From Hydrangea macrophylla (Eukaryota; Streptophyta; Magnoliopsida; Cornales; Hydrangeaceae): a DNA stretch of 64,000 bases. A program made the translations under genes and the position numbers. Positions 1-10,163 of the stretch are shown one piece after another. How positions within the stretch are numbered: position 1 is the stretch's first letter; each line of letters starts with the position of its first letter. The notes below the pieces were generated by a model, which searched no databases, was not told the origin of the DNA, and saw only the letters and a list, made by a program, of their open reading frames with translations. Location: NCBI GenBank assembly GCA_033977485.1, contig CM066984.1, forward strand, positions 47,636,600 to 47,700,599, written 5' to 3'.

Positions 1-137
1 GTCTTTTTTCAGCTTCTTTCTTTGTGCTTTTTCTCCCTATTTAACCTGGATTAGTGTTTTCTTCCAAAACCTGCTCTAAAATAGAAAACGAAATAAAAAT
101 ACATAAAAACAGGATGAAATATGCTAACAAATGTGAA

Positions 138-1096
138 TTAAGGCATGTAATTAGGATCTGTTCTCTCCCGATCAGTAGGCACGATCGAAGCCGGGATTCT
201 CCGGAAAGGAGCTGAAACTCTGTCATGCCAAGCCTCGATGAAAGTCTTCACAATAGAAGGGCGCAAAGTAGACCCCCTAGTAAAATCATCGGTAACAGTC
301 TCATTAGCGTCCTGCAAGAGTCCGAACTGACGAACCACCCGACCAGGAATGTAGAAGGTAGTAGTATGCAAGTCAGGCAACCAGATGCCGGGCTGCCCAG
401 GAAGGCGTACGGCAACATAACAGTAAACCCACTACGGGCAAGTCCAGCAAATATCACCAGAAGAAAGGCCTCTAAACCAGCCAAGCCAAGCATCGGCAGA
501 GTGGAACAGGCAATAAACCTCCATACGGTCATAGGGAAGCGGCCCACGAAGATTTGAGGAGTGTATCTTGGTGTTCCATGAGCCAAACCTATAAGACAAA
601 AGGTGCCCCTGCGGATAACATAGCCTCAACAGTATGAGCATGGCCCAAACCAGTCAGAGTTTTGCCAAGAATCCTTAACAGCGCTCTTCATCTCCCGCAA
701 ACCATAGGCAATGGGTATGAGAATGTCGGAAGATGACTGAAAGAGGAAGTAAGAAAGCATAGCAATCGACAGGGCGCTACGCCGAATGATCTGATACTCT
801 CCATCATAAGGGTCTCCTATGGGAGCATAAATGGAAGAGAGGCGCTCAAAGTCAATATGCCTGTCGCAAACAAAAAAGCCCGCCGCATTCCGAGATATAT
901 GGAGAAGAGTGGCTAAATCCCGGACGTATCCGGCCTGAACCAAAGGAACTATCAACTCAACAAAAGGATCAGTGTGTAGAATAGCACTGAATTCCTCAAA
1001 CAAAGGACAAGTCTCCTGAGAGCCGAAGTGAAAGACGTTAAGAGAGGGATCCCAACATTGGATGGCAGCTCGAAGTAGGCCCTCATTCAAATTCAT
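138..1096 (-). pseudogene. Antisense DUF7745-like accessory gene, broken
   Basis: The N-terminal 156 codons (1096 down to 626) are open and contain CWDPSLNVFHFG and the following TCPLFEEF segment, typical of the plant DUF7745 family often found in transposon-associated proteins. The reading then shifts frame at least twice: a second piece lies near 641-432 and a third at 380-138, which contains an FYIPGRVVRQFG-type motif expected near the C-terminal part of that domain. The start at 1096 was chosen because the family-like region begins a few residues inside it. No function is established for the family. The gene is antisense to element Q, and a palindrome array lies 203-309 bp upstream of its ATG. 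Family assignment is by eye; the frame breaks are certain. Confidence 0.6.
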
Positions 1097-1298
1097 CCGT
1101 TAGAAAGAGAAGAGTTAATTCAGCCTGAAGCACTCAAAGTTGAGCCCGTCAATGCCGGAGAGGGTATCCATCCATGGAAAAAGGATTTAAGAGCTGATAG
1201 GGGCCATTTGAGAAGGAAGTGAAGAAGAAAAAATGATGTTTTGCGGAGTATTGGGGGAAAAAGTAGTATAAATAGGGGAATAAAACTGTCCACCTACC

Positions 1299-1405
1299 CG
1301 CGGCACTTGATAAAGCAGGACGACACTCAACGAAGTGCCACGCGGCAGTCCGTGAGTGCCGTTGCGGCATTCACGGAATGCCGCTACGGCACTCATTGAG
1401 TGCTG
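1299..1405. promoter_or_regulatory. 22-bp-period palindrome array, site 1
   Basis: Five units follow one another at about 22 bp. Clear 19-bp inverted repeats start at 1321, 1343, 1365 and 1387, with a weaker unit near 1301. The unit at 1365-1383 is a perfect palindrome, CGGCATTC-acg-GAATGCCG. The array lies upstream of the DUF7745-like antisense gene. A TATA-like stretch (1267-1274) sits between the array and the gene. The same array type recurs at 5692-5795 and 7172-7405. A regulatory role is inferred; the repeat structure is seen directly. Confidence 0.7.
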
Positions 1406-1440
1406 CTGAGACCTAACCGAGTGCCGTCCTGAGCCTCATT

Positions 1441-1837
1441 CTGGCCAGGGTTTGTTTACAATAATTCAGCCCACCTGCAAACAAAAGAGAGAATAAATGT
1501 GCGCATCATGAAGCACGTACAAGCAACATAGGACCATGGTCACATACATTCATTCATTCATACATTCACAGAAGCATTCAAGGTTAAAATAAAAGAGGGA
1601 CCAAGCTATGGTCCCACATATGACAAAATATATATACCAAGCATAATAAAAGGACCAAACTATGGTCACACATACGATGAATAGCAATAAAAAGCAGAAA
1701 AGATAAAGGCAAGTGCCTATCCTACCGGCTATCCTGAAGCCATCATAAAATGTGTGCATGTGTATACAATCATCCAAAATACAGTATAAGTCCTCTCCAA
1801 GAAATGCTCAAAAATAAAAAAGAGAAAGAAAAGTCAG
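1441..1837. other. Non-coding interior of Q with small inverted repeats
   Basis: No coding signal is seen. The stretch holds a (CATT)n run near 1549 and related motifs GGACCA...TGGTC at about 1532, 1594 and 1651; the middle copy, GGGACCAAGCTATGGTCCC, is a near-perfect inverted repeat. Confidence 0.5.
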
Positions 1838-2595
1838 TGATGCGAACCTCAATAACTTGTATTGAGACCCAACAACAAAATTGACATGTTTACCCAGAAA
1901 AGCTAAAATCAGATTGTTGTGATAGTGAACCCGTGACCCAACGCCTATAAAGAGACGCAAACCACGGGTATTCCAAAGATTAGTGAAGACGCCACAATCA
2001 GATGCAGAAGGCTGATTGATAAGTCATGGTGTGTGAAGACGCCACAATCAGATGCGAAAGGCTGATTGATAAGTCAAAAATTGTGTTTTGTGAAGAACAA
2101 GGGGGAGGAGCAAAGCTCAACTTCAGAATTGTGTTTAATCCATTATATAAATCTGCCCATACAAAAGAGTATATATAGGATTGGAACAACCCTCCAACCA
2201 TAGGGATAAATGCAAGTTGTTGGAACAACCCTCCAACCATAGGAAATAAATGCAAGTAGTTGGAACATCCTCCCAACCATAGGAAATAAAGCTACCACGT
2301 TTTTTAACATAGACTTATACAAAAAAGTAGTTTAACTCATTAAAAACACATAGAAACATGAACAAACTCCTAACTTCCAACTATAAAACATAAATAGCCA
2401 TATCTTGGAAGTTATATTCAGCCCATTATTCTTCCACATGCATAAATATGATTAGGAAATATAATCAGCCCTATCTTCTTCAAATTTATGCCCAATTAAT
2501 AAGATCAACCCAAAAAATGCCACCTTGATCTTCTTGGATTCTCCATTTATAATCAGCCCAATTCAGCCCATTAAGTGCTTCCTTGATTCTCATCA
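1838..2595 (-). mobile_element. Solo LTR of the chromovirus-like family
   Basis: The segment begins TGATGCGAACC and ends TTCTCATCA on the + strand, the same termini as the LTRs of elements C, M and J. It has neither a primer site nor a polypurine tract beside it. Flanks are GTCAG (1833-1837) and GTCAA (2596-2600), a target duplication with one mismatch. It is 758 bp long. Internally it has a tandem duplication of about 48 bp (near 1985-2080) and a roughly 39-bp unit repeated three times (near 2181-2290). It lies just downstream of the plant-mobile-domain pseudogene stop. Unequal recombination between two LTRs is the usual origin of such solo LTRs. Confidence 0.85.
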
Positions 2596-4942
2596 GTCAA
2601 CCCCGGCCTCGGCCCCTAGTCTGGCGAGTAACATGTCTGAGAAGCTCCTCCTCTGACTCTGTGCCGCTCCCACCGCGTCCACCACCTCCTCTGCCCCTGC
2701 CTCTGCCGCTACTGGTGCCGTCACCACCGCCTCCACCAAGTCCAACACCGCTGCCTCCAGGGGCATCGCTGAGAGGGATGTCGAACTGCTGAAGTCGCTG
2801 CTGGAGCTCTCCCACCTACCGGGATAGAGCCCCCACCTGTTCCTCCTAGATGGAGGGAGCAAGTCAAATTACCAAAAAAATGGTTTATAAAGAAAGATAA
2901 ACAAATAAAAAAGGAACATTCTCGTTCTTACCAGAGCTCTCGTATGAGCCTCAGCAGCCGCTCGCGTCCCCTCAGCCTGAGCAAAAGAAAGAAGTGTTAG
3001 AATGTCTGAATAAAACTACAGTTTTAAATAAAGCAAGATTTAGAAAATACCCTCCACTCCCGGCCATAAATCCACTCTCTCATGCTGTGGGCATAAAGTA
3101 AGCCCTCCTCCGCATAATCTCGCGGGACATGATCGTACTGGAGCGGAATGATGGGAGTACCCGCCTGATATCTAGGGACCATGGTAGTAGTCTACTCACC
3201 TTAAGAGACTGTCCTAAGACTCCAATCCCAGGGCGGTAGAGCAGGAGCCTGAGCAGCAGCAGGGATGGGCTGCAAGGAAGAATAAATCCAATAAGAAGAT
3301 AAAACACGCATGTTCAAAGGAATTAAAGAAGAAGGTTGAAAGAAACTCACCCGGGTCACCTCCATCAGGGAAAAGTTCCTCATCAGCTTTGTAGCACGGA
3401 AAGCTGTGTATCCCGCTGGAGGCTCCACAAAACGCTGAAGAGATAGGCCAGTTAGGGCAACCGTAAGCGCGGAACCCTGGAGGGTATCCGTAGCCCTCAT
3501 AGACTCTGACGGGGGGAATGGCACCAAGAAAGACTCGGCCGCCAAGGACTGTCTAGTCACTCTCTCTCCCAGGTACCACACCGAGCCTCTGGTCCGTCTA
3601 GCAAGACCCTCTGCGGGTTATACCCAGCCGACTCCCGCATCCCCTGGGAGGTCTCTGGAAGTATGTCAAGCTAGGGCTGCCATCGGACGTGCTGCTCTCA
3701 TAGGTTCGTCAGGAAATTCCTGAACGAGATAAAATCGTGAGCTCTGGTCTTCCGACCAACCCGATCCTTCGCCCACTTCAGCCCCTGGGGCATGATGAGG
3801 GCGTCTGCTAGTCGCGTGTCAGGCGACATCATGTGCAAATACTCATGGGACCAAATCTGCAAGAAAGAGAGAAGAACATAAGTTTTAAATACAGAAATCT
3901 GGAATAAGAATGCAAAGTTTAAATTAAGATTAGGAAATTAATAAAAGAAGAGAAGTATACCTCCCATGCCCTCCAGAAGCCGCCAGTAGAGGCTGGGCGA
4001 TCCTGGGATATCTCTCCCATATGCTGATAGAAGATGGCTAGCCCTGCCCCAGCCCAATCATATTGGTATATCTGATCCATACGCTCCAGGGACCCCAGCA
4101 GTCACAGAGATCTGATTTCCCTTAGTGCTCAGCAGAGAGCACCCCAGCACATTCATTAGAAAACCTCGGGCCATCTGCTCATCGGTAAAGCCCTGTCGGC
4201 CTCGAAAAGTATCCAGGAACCACTTGGCCGTGACCAAGGGCTCCTCCGGGATGGCTCCCAGCAGCGGCTCGATCCGGTTCCACTCCCTCGCCGCATCCAG
4301 GTAGCGAAGGCTCTCTCCCCCAAAAGGGATACCGATGATCATAGAGAAATCCAGCGGCGTCATCGTCATCTCGCCGAATAGAAAGTGGAAAGTGTTGGTG
4401 GTATCCCACCACCTCTCCGCCAATGCATGAATCTGCCTCAGGTCATTGGAGCTCTTCGTCAAAAGTTTGACGAAGTCCCCAAAGCCAGCCGCGGTAACAA
4501 AACCCTTCACCGGCTAGCTCAACTCCGTGTACCACTCATAACCGTGGGCAAGACTGCCGTGCCCCTTCAGCACCTCGGGTTGTAGCTGCAAGAAAGAATC
4601 ACAAGATTTGATGTTAGTAAATGGATAAAGAAGAAAGCAATAAAAATAAATAGGTAATAATAAGGAAATGGGAAAAAAGCAACATAAGAATTAATAATAA
4701 GAGAAAAGGGAAGAAATCTAGAAACATTCACAGGAAAATTCACAAGCATGGTACTCGTTGGCATTTATATAAAGTTTAGTAGCCGTTCACAGAATGATAA
4801 AAGGATGTGAATAGTGAAAGCATTCGAAGTGCTAAGAGAGATCTCAAGAAGAGGAAAAAGGAGATTGTTCGCTTCCTTAAAAAAATATATACTAGGAAGT
4901 TTCAAAAAAAAAAAAAGAAGAATAGAAAATTCCAAAAAAAAA

Positions 4943-4974
<32 letters not shown>
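4943..4974 (+). repeat. Poly-G tract, 32 bases
   Basis: An uninterrupted run of G follows a run of A, inside the first intron of the antisense PMD pseudogene. On the gene's sense strand it is poly-C. Its exact length may be uncertain because such runs are hard to sequence. Confidence 0.8.
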
Positions 4975-4975
<1 letters not shown>

Positions 4976-5142
4976 TCATTAGGGGGATGTGCAAAAGATC
5001 CTTTGAAGAACATAAAAGATAGTGAAATTAAATATGCACGGATACGGGTAAAATGCCCGGGAATTCGTAAACACCGTGGTTGTATTTATGAGGGAATGTG
5101 AAAACTTCAGATAAAACGGTTTGCGTTCATGAACTTTAAAAA

Positions 5143-5165
5143 AAGAAGAAGAAGAAGAAGAAGAA
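5143..5165. repeat. (GAA)n microsatellite
   Basis: About seven GAA units in the first intron of the PMD pseudogene. No other signal is seen in this intron (4586-5347) apart from the poly-G tract. Confidence 0.7.
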
Positions 5166-5691
5166 TGATAGTAACAAAATAAGGTCAAAGGACGATCAAA
5201 TTAAATAGGTGAGCAGGCACAGATACGATTGGAACACCCGAAAGATCAACAAGCACGAGGAGGCATAAGAAATCTTTTGACTATGCATAGCATTCATAAA
5301 ATTCAAGAAGAAAAGCATTAAAAGAAAGAAAAGAGAAAGGCGTTTACCTCGCGCTTGAACGCACGGGCGGATAAGTGCTCCTCTGGATCCAGGAGCAAGA
5401 GTGTAGGGTCGGGATGAGGAGTGGCCCGATATTTGGCCTTCTTTCGGCTGTCGGAACCACTCGCCATAATCTGTCAAGAAAGAAGAAGATTCGCGTTCTA
5501 GAATTTCAAAAAAACAACAAAATAATGAGAATAATTCGAGTTTTGATCAAGTAGAACTAACCTGATAAGTCCTGGCTAGATCAATACAAGCAAAAAGAAA
5601 AGAGGGAAAAATTTCTCCAGAGAGATTTTGGGTTAGAGAGAAATGAGAGAATGAAATGAAACTCTCAGTTTAAGCCTCTGCCGCTCAAACG

Positions 5692-5795
5692 CGGCACTCG
5701 GTTTTCGTGCGCGGCAATTGATGAACTGCCTTGCGACACTCACTGAATGTCGCAACGGCACTCTGTGAGTGCCGTACGGCAGTCAGTGACTACCG
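5692..5795. promoter_or_regulatory. 22-bp-period palindrome array, site 2
   Basis: 19-bp inverted repeats start at 5712, 5734, 5756 and 5777, with a weaker unit at 5692. The unit 5756-5774 is perfect: CGGCACTC-tgt-GAGTGCCG. It lies upstream of the PMD gene at almost the same distance as site 1 lies from the DUF7745-like gene. Matching placement at two antisense genes suggests a promoter element; this is inference. Confidence 0.7.
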
Positions 5796-5949
5796 TAAGT
5801 TTGAAGCATGTGCTGCGTTTAAGTCGGTTAAGAGATATTTTGTTTTCCCCCCAAAATTCAAAATTGGGCCCCAATATTTGGATTTAATTCCCAAATTTTA
5901 CCCTCATTGTGCTTTTAACCCCCGGGGTTGGTTTTCAGGATCAAATTGG

Positions 5950-6110
5950 TCCCCAAATTTTGAAAAAAGAAATAATTTTGAGTTCGTGGGCTCCCAAAAT
6001 TCTGAAAATTGAAATAATTTTGAGTCCATGGGCTCCCAAATTTTGAAAATTGAAATAATTTTGAGTCTGTGGGCTCCCAAAATTCTGAAAATTGAAATGA
6101 TTTTGAGTCT
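5950..6110 (+). repeat. 42-bp minisatellite in element Q
   Basis: The phrase TTTTGAGT recurs at 5976, 6018, 6059 and 6101, giving a 41-42 bp unit containing GGGCTCCCAAA and GAAAATTGAAAT, in nearly four copies. Confidence 0.8.
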
Positions 6111-6149
6111 TGACTCACCCCAAATATGATTACCCCATTTTTAGAGTGT

Positions 6150-6533
6150 AACAGATTTGCGTTAACCCTCGTTCTGAGAATATAACGGATTTATGTTCTC
6201 GATCCGCATAACAGATTTACGTCGATCCTCTGTTTTGAGAATGTAACGGATTTACATTCTCGGTTCTCGCAATAGATTTGTGTTAACCCTCGTTCTAAGA
6301 ATATAACGGATTTATGTTCTCGATCCGCGTAACAGATTTACGTCGATCCTTTGTTTTGAGAATGTAACGGATTTACATTCTCAATTCTCGCAACAGATTT
6401 GCGTTAACCCTCATTCTGAGAATATAACGGATTTATGTTCTTGATCAGCGTAATAGATTTACGTTGATCCTTTGTTATGAGAATGTAACGGATTTACATT
6501 CTCGGTTCTCGTAATAGATTTGCGTTAACCTTC
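6150..6533 (+). repeat. 121-bp tandem repeat in element Q
   Basis: Units start at 6150, 6271, 6392 and 6513, exactly 121 bp apart, with three full copies and a partial fourth. Each unit contains two inverted repeats around ACGGATT; the better one, at 6237-6261, has 9-bp arms GAGAATGTA and TACATTCTC. Tandem arrays just before the 3' LTR are a known habit of Tat/Ogre elements. Confidence 0.85.
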
Positions 6534-6984
6534 AATTTTAAATCAAAAGCATCTTCTTGACCACCATAACAGACTCTGCATCAGTCAAAGATTCGGTAAT
6601 CTTCTCTGACTGACGCGTCATGTAACGTGCGTCATACGTAGAGAAGACATGGTATAGAGTAAGCATGATGCTTGTATAATCAAGCCTATTCAGAAAATAC
6701 CATTACATAGCATGCACATCACGATAGGATAGGTGCATCCATCCGTGTGACTACTTGCGTTTGTGTGTGTTTGACCCCATGCCCGAACTACGCTTTGGTC
6801 TGATTCCTGATGGGATACGTAGGCAACTCATCATGGGGCACGACCAATTAGAAATCCGCTGCGCACTCGCTTCCTTTTGTGACGCATTTTGTTTTTCCTT
6901 AGATCCGACAGTTTGGTCAAAGGGCTCGTCTTCACACAGGTTTCGACGTTCGCTTGTGGTTCACATTGCCCCACACACTCCGCC
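6534..6984 (+). other. Untranslated 3' region of Q with conserved block
   Basis: No gene is seen. The stretch 6770-6840 contains GAACTACG and GGGATACGTAGGCA-like words, which I recognise as a conserved block near the 3' end of plant Tat/Ogre elements. Confidence 0.5.
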
Positions 6985-6998
6985 GAAGAGGGGCAAAC
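6985..6998 (+). other. Polypurine tract of element Q
   Basis: GAAGAGGGGCAAAC immediately precedes the LTR start TGTAGACACC. In this family the tract primes plus-strand synthesis. Its position makes the LTR that follows the 3' copy. Confidence 0.75.
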
Positions 6999-7171
6999 TG
7001 TAGACACCCCGATCTTGACCAAACATCAAATTAAGGAGAGTGTTACCTCCATATCCAATGATGACAATGTCCGAACTTATCTAGGACTCCCAAAGATGAT
7101 TCGAGCTCTTCGAAAGACTCCCCAACCCAAAGCAAAAAGAAAAAAGAGGAAAAGGAAAAGTATAAGCAGAA

Positions 7172-7405
7172 CGACACTCAAGCCTTTCTGCGGCAGTTTC
7201 TGGGCTGTCGAACGGCATTCAGTGATTGCCGCGAATTTCATCAAATGCTGTAAAAATAACAAATTTTACTAAAAAACGACAGTCCCTAGAGTTGTCTGCG
7301 GCATTCAGTGAATGTCGTTCCGGTAGCCAGTGAATGCCGCGCGCCGTTTCACTGAATGCCGATGCGGCATTTACTGAGTGCCGCTTCCATCTCCGGTGAA
7401 TGCCG
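7172..7405 (+). promoter_or_regulatory. 22-bp-period palindrome array, site 3 (LTR U3)
   Basis: One block has units near 7172, 7191 and 7213. A second has five units at exactly 22-bp steps: 7299, 7321, 7343, 7365 and 7387. Consensus halves are CGGCATTCA and TGAATGCCG. The array ends 108 bp before a TATA box, so it sits where LTR enhancers usually lie. It is the same module as sites 1 and 2. Confidence 0.75.
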
Positions 7406-7513
7406 CGTTTTTACAGCAGACAGCTGGCATACACCACGTTTTGTACTATGAAAAGGACGACTGAATTAAGGTTTTTAATCCTGAAATGACTAAAATGCCC
7501 CTCTAAAATTGTC

Positions 7514-7521
7514 TATAAATA
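7514..7521 (+). promoter_or_regulatory. TATA box of Q LTR
   Basis: TATAAATA in the context GTCTATAAATAGAGG is a strong plant TATA box and would place the U3/R border shortly downstream. Confidence 0.65.
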
Positions 7522-9622
7522 GAGGATGAATATTCACTTGCATGGGAGAGATTTTCTTTGAATCTAAAGGATATACAAGAGTTCTTTTTTACTTTAATCC
7601 TCATAATTAGGAGTGAGTTTCGGGTAGTTTAAAGAAAGAGTTGTGTGAATTAGTGTAGGAGAGCTTGATTTATCTTTGGAAGTCCTCCAAAATCACCAAG
7701 TTGAGGATACTTTGGAGGTAAGCTCTAGCATAATTATCCTTTGTGCAAATTTAATATAGTGTGCATTGAGTTTCTTTAGTTCCTTTTTTCTTGTTTTCTT
7801 TATATTCATCCTTTAGATTCATAAGACCTTCAATTTCTTACTTGAATCTCTTGGTTTAAAATCCCTTCATCTCCTTGTAATCTTATAATTCTTAAGGGGA
7901 CTAAGGTTGATACTAGGATGTTTAACATAATGGACTTAAACCTATCTTGAATTTTGTTATGACTAAGTTTTATGAAGTTCTTCCATACTTCTTTGAAACT
8001 TACAAATATGAATATATTTATGTCTCCAATGACCACCAAAGGGTAGGAGAATTAGCTTTAGACAAGCCTAATCCCATGGCTTATTTGTCTAAAGTTAATA
8101 GGAATAAAGTGAATTAACCCAATGAGCAGTGAGTTCATAATCTATTTTTGATCATGGATTTTTAACCGAACATCTAACCGTTGGAATGGAATGAAACCAA
8201 TGGAAAAGTTTTTATAACCCAAAGTTCTACCACTTAAAATTTTGTTTCAAGGTAATTTCATGTTTTGGGTGGTTTGATCAAGGGTTTTGTTGAGCAACCA
8301 TAATCTGTCCAAAATTTCAGAACAGTAAGTCCATTTTGAAATTAATAAATCAGAACCTTAATAGAGTTTCCCGAGCCTCTAATAATTTTTTCTAAGTACT
8401 TTAATGTGTTAGGAAGATACCCTAAAAAGATCTAAGTGTTTTGCATTTTTTTTACTTTTTTTAGAAAATCGTACAAGATCTCTGGACAGAGAGTTGCAGA
8501 TTCCTGAGCAATGTCTAGTGTTTTCCACATTCCCAAAGATCCAACCGTTCAAACCTTGATTTTATTTTTGGGTTTTAAACTATACTCACAGAGGCATATC
8601 ATATCCAAAAATCATTAAGATTTAACCGTTGGAAGTATGGTTTTTCTATTTTTCAAAACTTGGTCTGCTCTCTGTAATTTGGGAAAAACAGTCACTGTTC
8701 TTGTCTGGCCTTATTGATATTAACTCAAATGGTTCCCTAATGTCTTAGAATTCAAATTATGTTTTGAATAATGATAATTTAGCTTAAATCCAGAGACTAA
8801 GTGATCCAAATTAGCGAATAAATCCATATCTTATTCTTGTTCATATGCACTCATTTATTCATGTACATTAATGCTTATGATTAGAACTAGTTATTGGATA
8901 AAGTTGGATTTCATGCTTGATAGATCTAAGTTAGAGAATTAGGATTGATTGTTTTGACATCATATTATTATGTGAAGCATGTGTACTAACCTTTGTTTTG
9001 TAGCGCTGTCAAGGTATGGTTTCTTAAAAACTCCTCTTTAGTCTATCTTAATTTCTTGACTTTATCTATTTTTTTAACCTCATGCGCAACACATTAGAAT
9101 TAGGATCTTGCCTTATGTGAATACATGTGATTAGAGACTCTTTTCTAGGATTTTCTTTCGTTTGTATGCATTGCATGTTTAATATCGTGGCTGGATCCCG
9201 GGTAAGTTCCCTTGCTCCCTATTGCATACCATATTGCTTGCTATTTGAATTATCTGACTTTTGAATGATATTTTATCACTTGCAATCTTACACCCTTTAG
9301 ACATGCTTTTGTAACGTATATATATACATATATATTAGTTGAGGGCACATTTAAATTAATAATTCAATTAAAAGGATGTTAAGTAGAGGCCTATCGCGAG
9401 ATAGGATGAGAAGGGGTGTTTTAGTCCGATGGGCTCCTTCCCTTCTCATTCCATAATCCCCGGACCTAGTTAATCTCTGGTTTCTAAAAAGATCAGTTTG
9501 CTTTAAAAATGGTTTCTTAATTTTCCTTTGAAAAATTAAGTGGCGACTCATTGTTTTGTGTTTTTAAATTGAAAAAGATTTTTAAAAGAAAAGCTGTGGG
9601 TAAGAAAAATGCGATATCCACA

Positions 9623-10003
9623 GTAGTTTTTATGGGATATTATGTGAAAGAAGATTATCTTCCTAGAGAACTTTTCAGTTTTTTCTACTTATTCTTAATT
9701 GAAAAATCTGAACTTATCAAAGGCAAAACCTTTGTAATGTTCTCACCAAATCTAGGTTCTTGGAACAAGATTTCAATGGGTCTAGATTATTGTTGACTTG
9801 ATTATTGGCTTTCTTGGGTGGAATACAATCTGATCGTGGGTTCAAGGAATCTCAATTCCACGGGTTCACATCATTTTAGCTTTTCTAGGTAAAACATGTC
9901 AAGATTGCTGTTGGGTCTTAAAATAAGTTGATGGGGTTCGCAATAGATGGAAGAAATTCCAATATTATTGTTGGGTCTCAAAGCAAGTCTATTGAGGTTC
10001 GCT
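9623..10003 (+). repeat. Element P: remaining end of 5' LTR
   Basis: The segment from about 9700 (GAACTTATCAAAGG...) matches, by eye, the U5 side of LTR C read on its own strand. The end is slightly degraded, and a terminal block ending GGGGTTCGC/GAGGTTCGC is duplicated. It is followed within a few bases by an initiator-Met primer site. Its first part must lie left of element Q. Confidence 0.65.
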
Positions 10004-10008
10004 TTATT

Positions 10009-10020
10009 TGGTATCAGAGC
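10009..10020 (+). other. Primer binding site of element P (tRNA-iMet)
   Basis: TGGTATCAGAGC is complementary to the 3' end of plant initiator tRNA-Met and directly follows the 5' LTR end. Confidence 0.8.
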
Positions 10021-10036
10021 TCAGGCTCTAAAATCA

Positions 10037-10060
10037 TGTTTTTTTTTTTTTGGGAAAACT
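10037..10060 (-). mobile_element. Micro-insertion 1, LINE 3'-end-like (24 bp)
   Basis: GCTCTAAAATCA is present at both 10025-10036 and 10061-10072. Between the copies lies a T-run ending in GGGAAAACT, which on the minus strand resembles the LINE terminus ...TTTTCCC plus poly-A. This is the signature of target-primed reverse transcription that stopped after about 24 bases. Confidence 0.65.
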
Positions 10061-10114
10061 GCTCTAAAATCAGGTTATCTATCTCTTTTGTTTTCATGTC
10101 TTGTGTCATCTTAT

Positions 10115-10163
10115 TTGTACATCCTCCTTTTTGGAATATATTTACCATTTTTCAAAAAAAAAA
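10115..10163 (+). mobile_element. Micro-insertion 2, LINE 3' end (49 bp)
   Basis: A perfect 19-bp duplication (10096-10114 and 10164-10182) flanks a segment with TTGTACATCC, TTTGGAATATATTTACC and poly-A. This matches the last part of LINE A's 3' end (18950-19002). The LINE origin is clear. Confidence 0.88.

Larger units (their letters stand above)
2597..5470 (-). pseudogene. Antisense plant-mobile-domain (PMD) gene, multi-exon, decayed
   Basis: I reconstruct six exons with matching GT/AG signals: 5470-5348 (ATG at 5467, MASGSDSRKK...), 4585-3961, 3856-3351, 3269-3051, 2976-2932 and 2845-2597. Acceptors mostly read TTCTTGCAG or similar. Exon 2 carries the aminotransferase-like plant mobile domain signature, with RWWDTTNTFHF followed by FGEMTMTPLDFSMIIGIPFG. 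Exon 6 encodes a short heptad-like stretch and a Gly/Arg-rich tail. Lesions include a TAG at 4514-4516, a one-base frameshift near 4095, stops and a frameshift in exon 3, and stops in exon 4. PMD proteins in plants include nuclear factors acting in gene and transposon silencing, and many are transposon-borne. The gene is antisense to element Q, and a palindrome array lies 225-328 bp upstream of its ATG. Confidence 0.8.
1..9622 (+). mobile_element. Element Q: Tat/Ogre-like Ty3/gypsy retrotransposon, 3' portion
   Basis: The element runs off the left edge, so gag-pol and the 5' LTR are not seen. What shows its nature is the 3' end: a purine tract (6985-6998) directly followed by a long LTR opening TGTAGACACCCC (6999) and closing ATATCCACA (9622), tandem repeats before it, and a conserved block at about 6770-6840 of the kind seen near the 3' end of plant Tat/Ogre elements. 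Two genes lie antisense to the element between the expected pol end and the LTR, as reported for extra ORFs in some plant Ty3/gypsy elements. Both are decayed. The right flank reads as the middle of another LTR (element P), so Q inserted into P. The Tat/Ogre assignment rests on these end features, not on pol. Confidence 0.72.
6999..9622 (+). repeat. 3' LTR of element Q (about 2.6 kb)
   Basis: The LTR opens TGTAGACACCCC and closes ATATCCACA. It holds a palindrome array (7172-7405), a TATA box (7514-7521), and near its end GTGGCGACTC (9541) followed by a GTGGGTAA...GATATCCACA segment typical of Tat LTR ends. From about 7540 to 9540 I see no coding region, only AT-rich LTR body. If this is the 3' LTR, the five bases after it, GTAGT, should be the target duplication; the left partner is outside the window. 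Confidence 0.7.

Noticed and set aside
4765..5101. Proline- and glycine-run ORFs over the poly-G tract
   Set aside because: They arise from the homopolymer inside an intron of the PMD pseudogene.
6150..6533. CRISPR-like array
   Set aside because: The 121-bp units are contiguous, without unique spacers, and the context is a plant retrotransposon.
7522..9540. Short ORFs inside the Q LTR
   Set aside because: All are under 90 codons, AT-rich and lack recognisable motifs; treated as LTR body.
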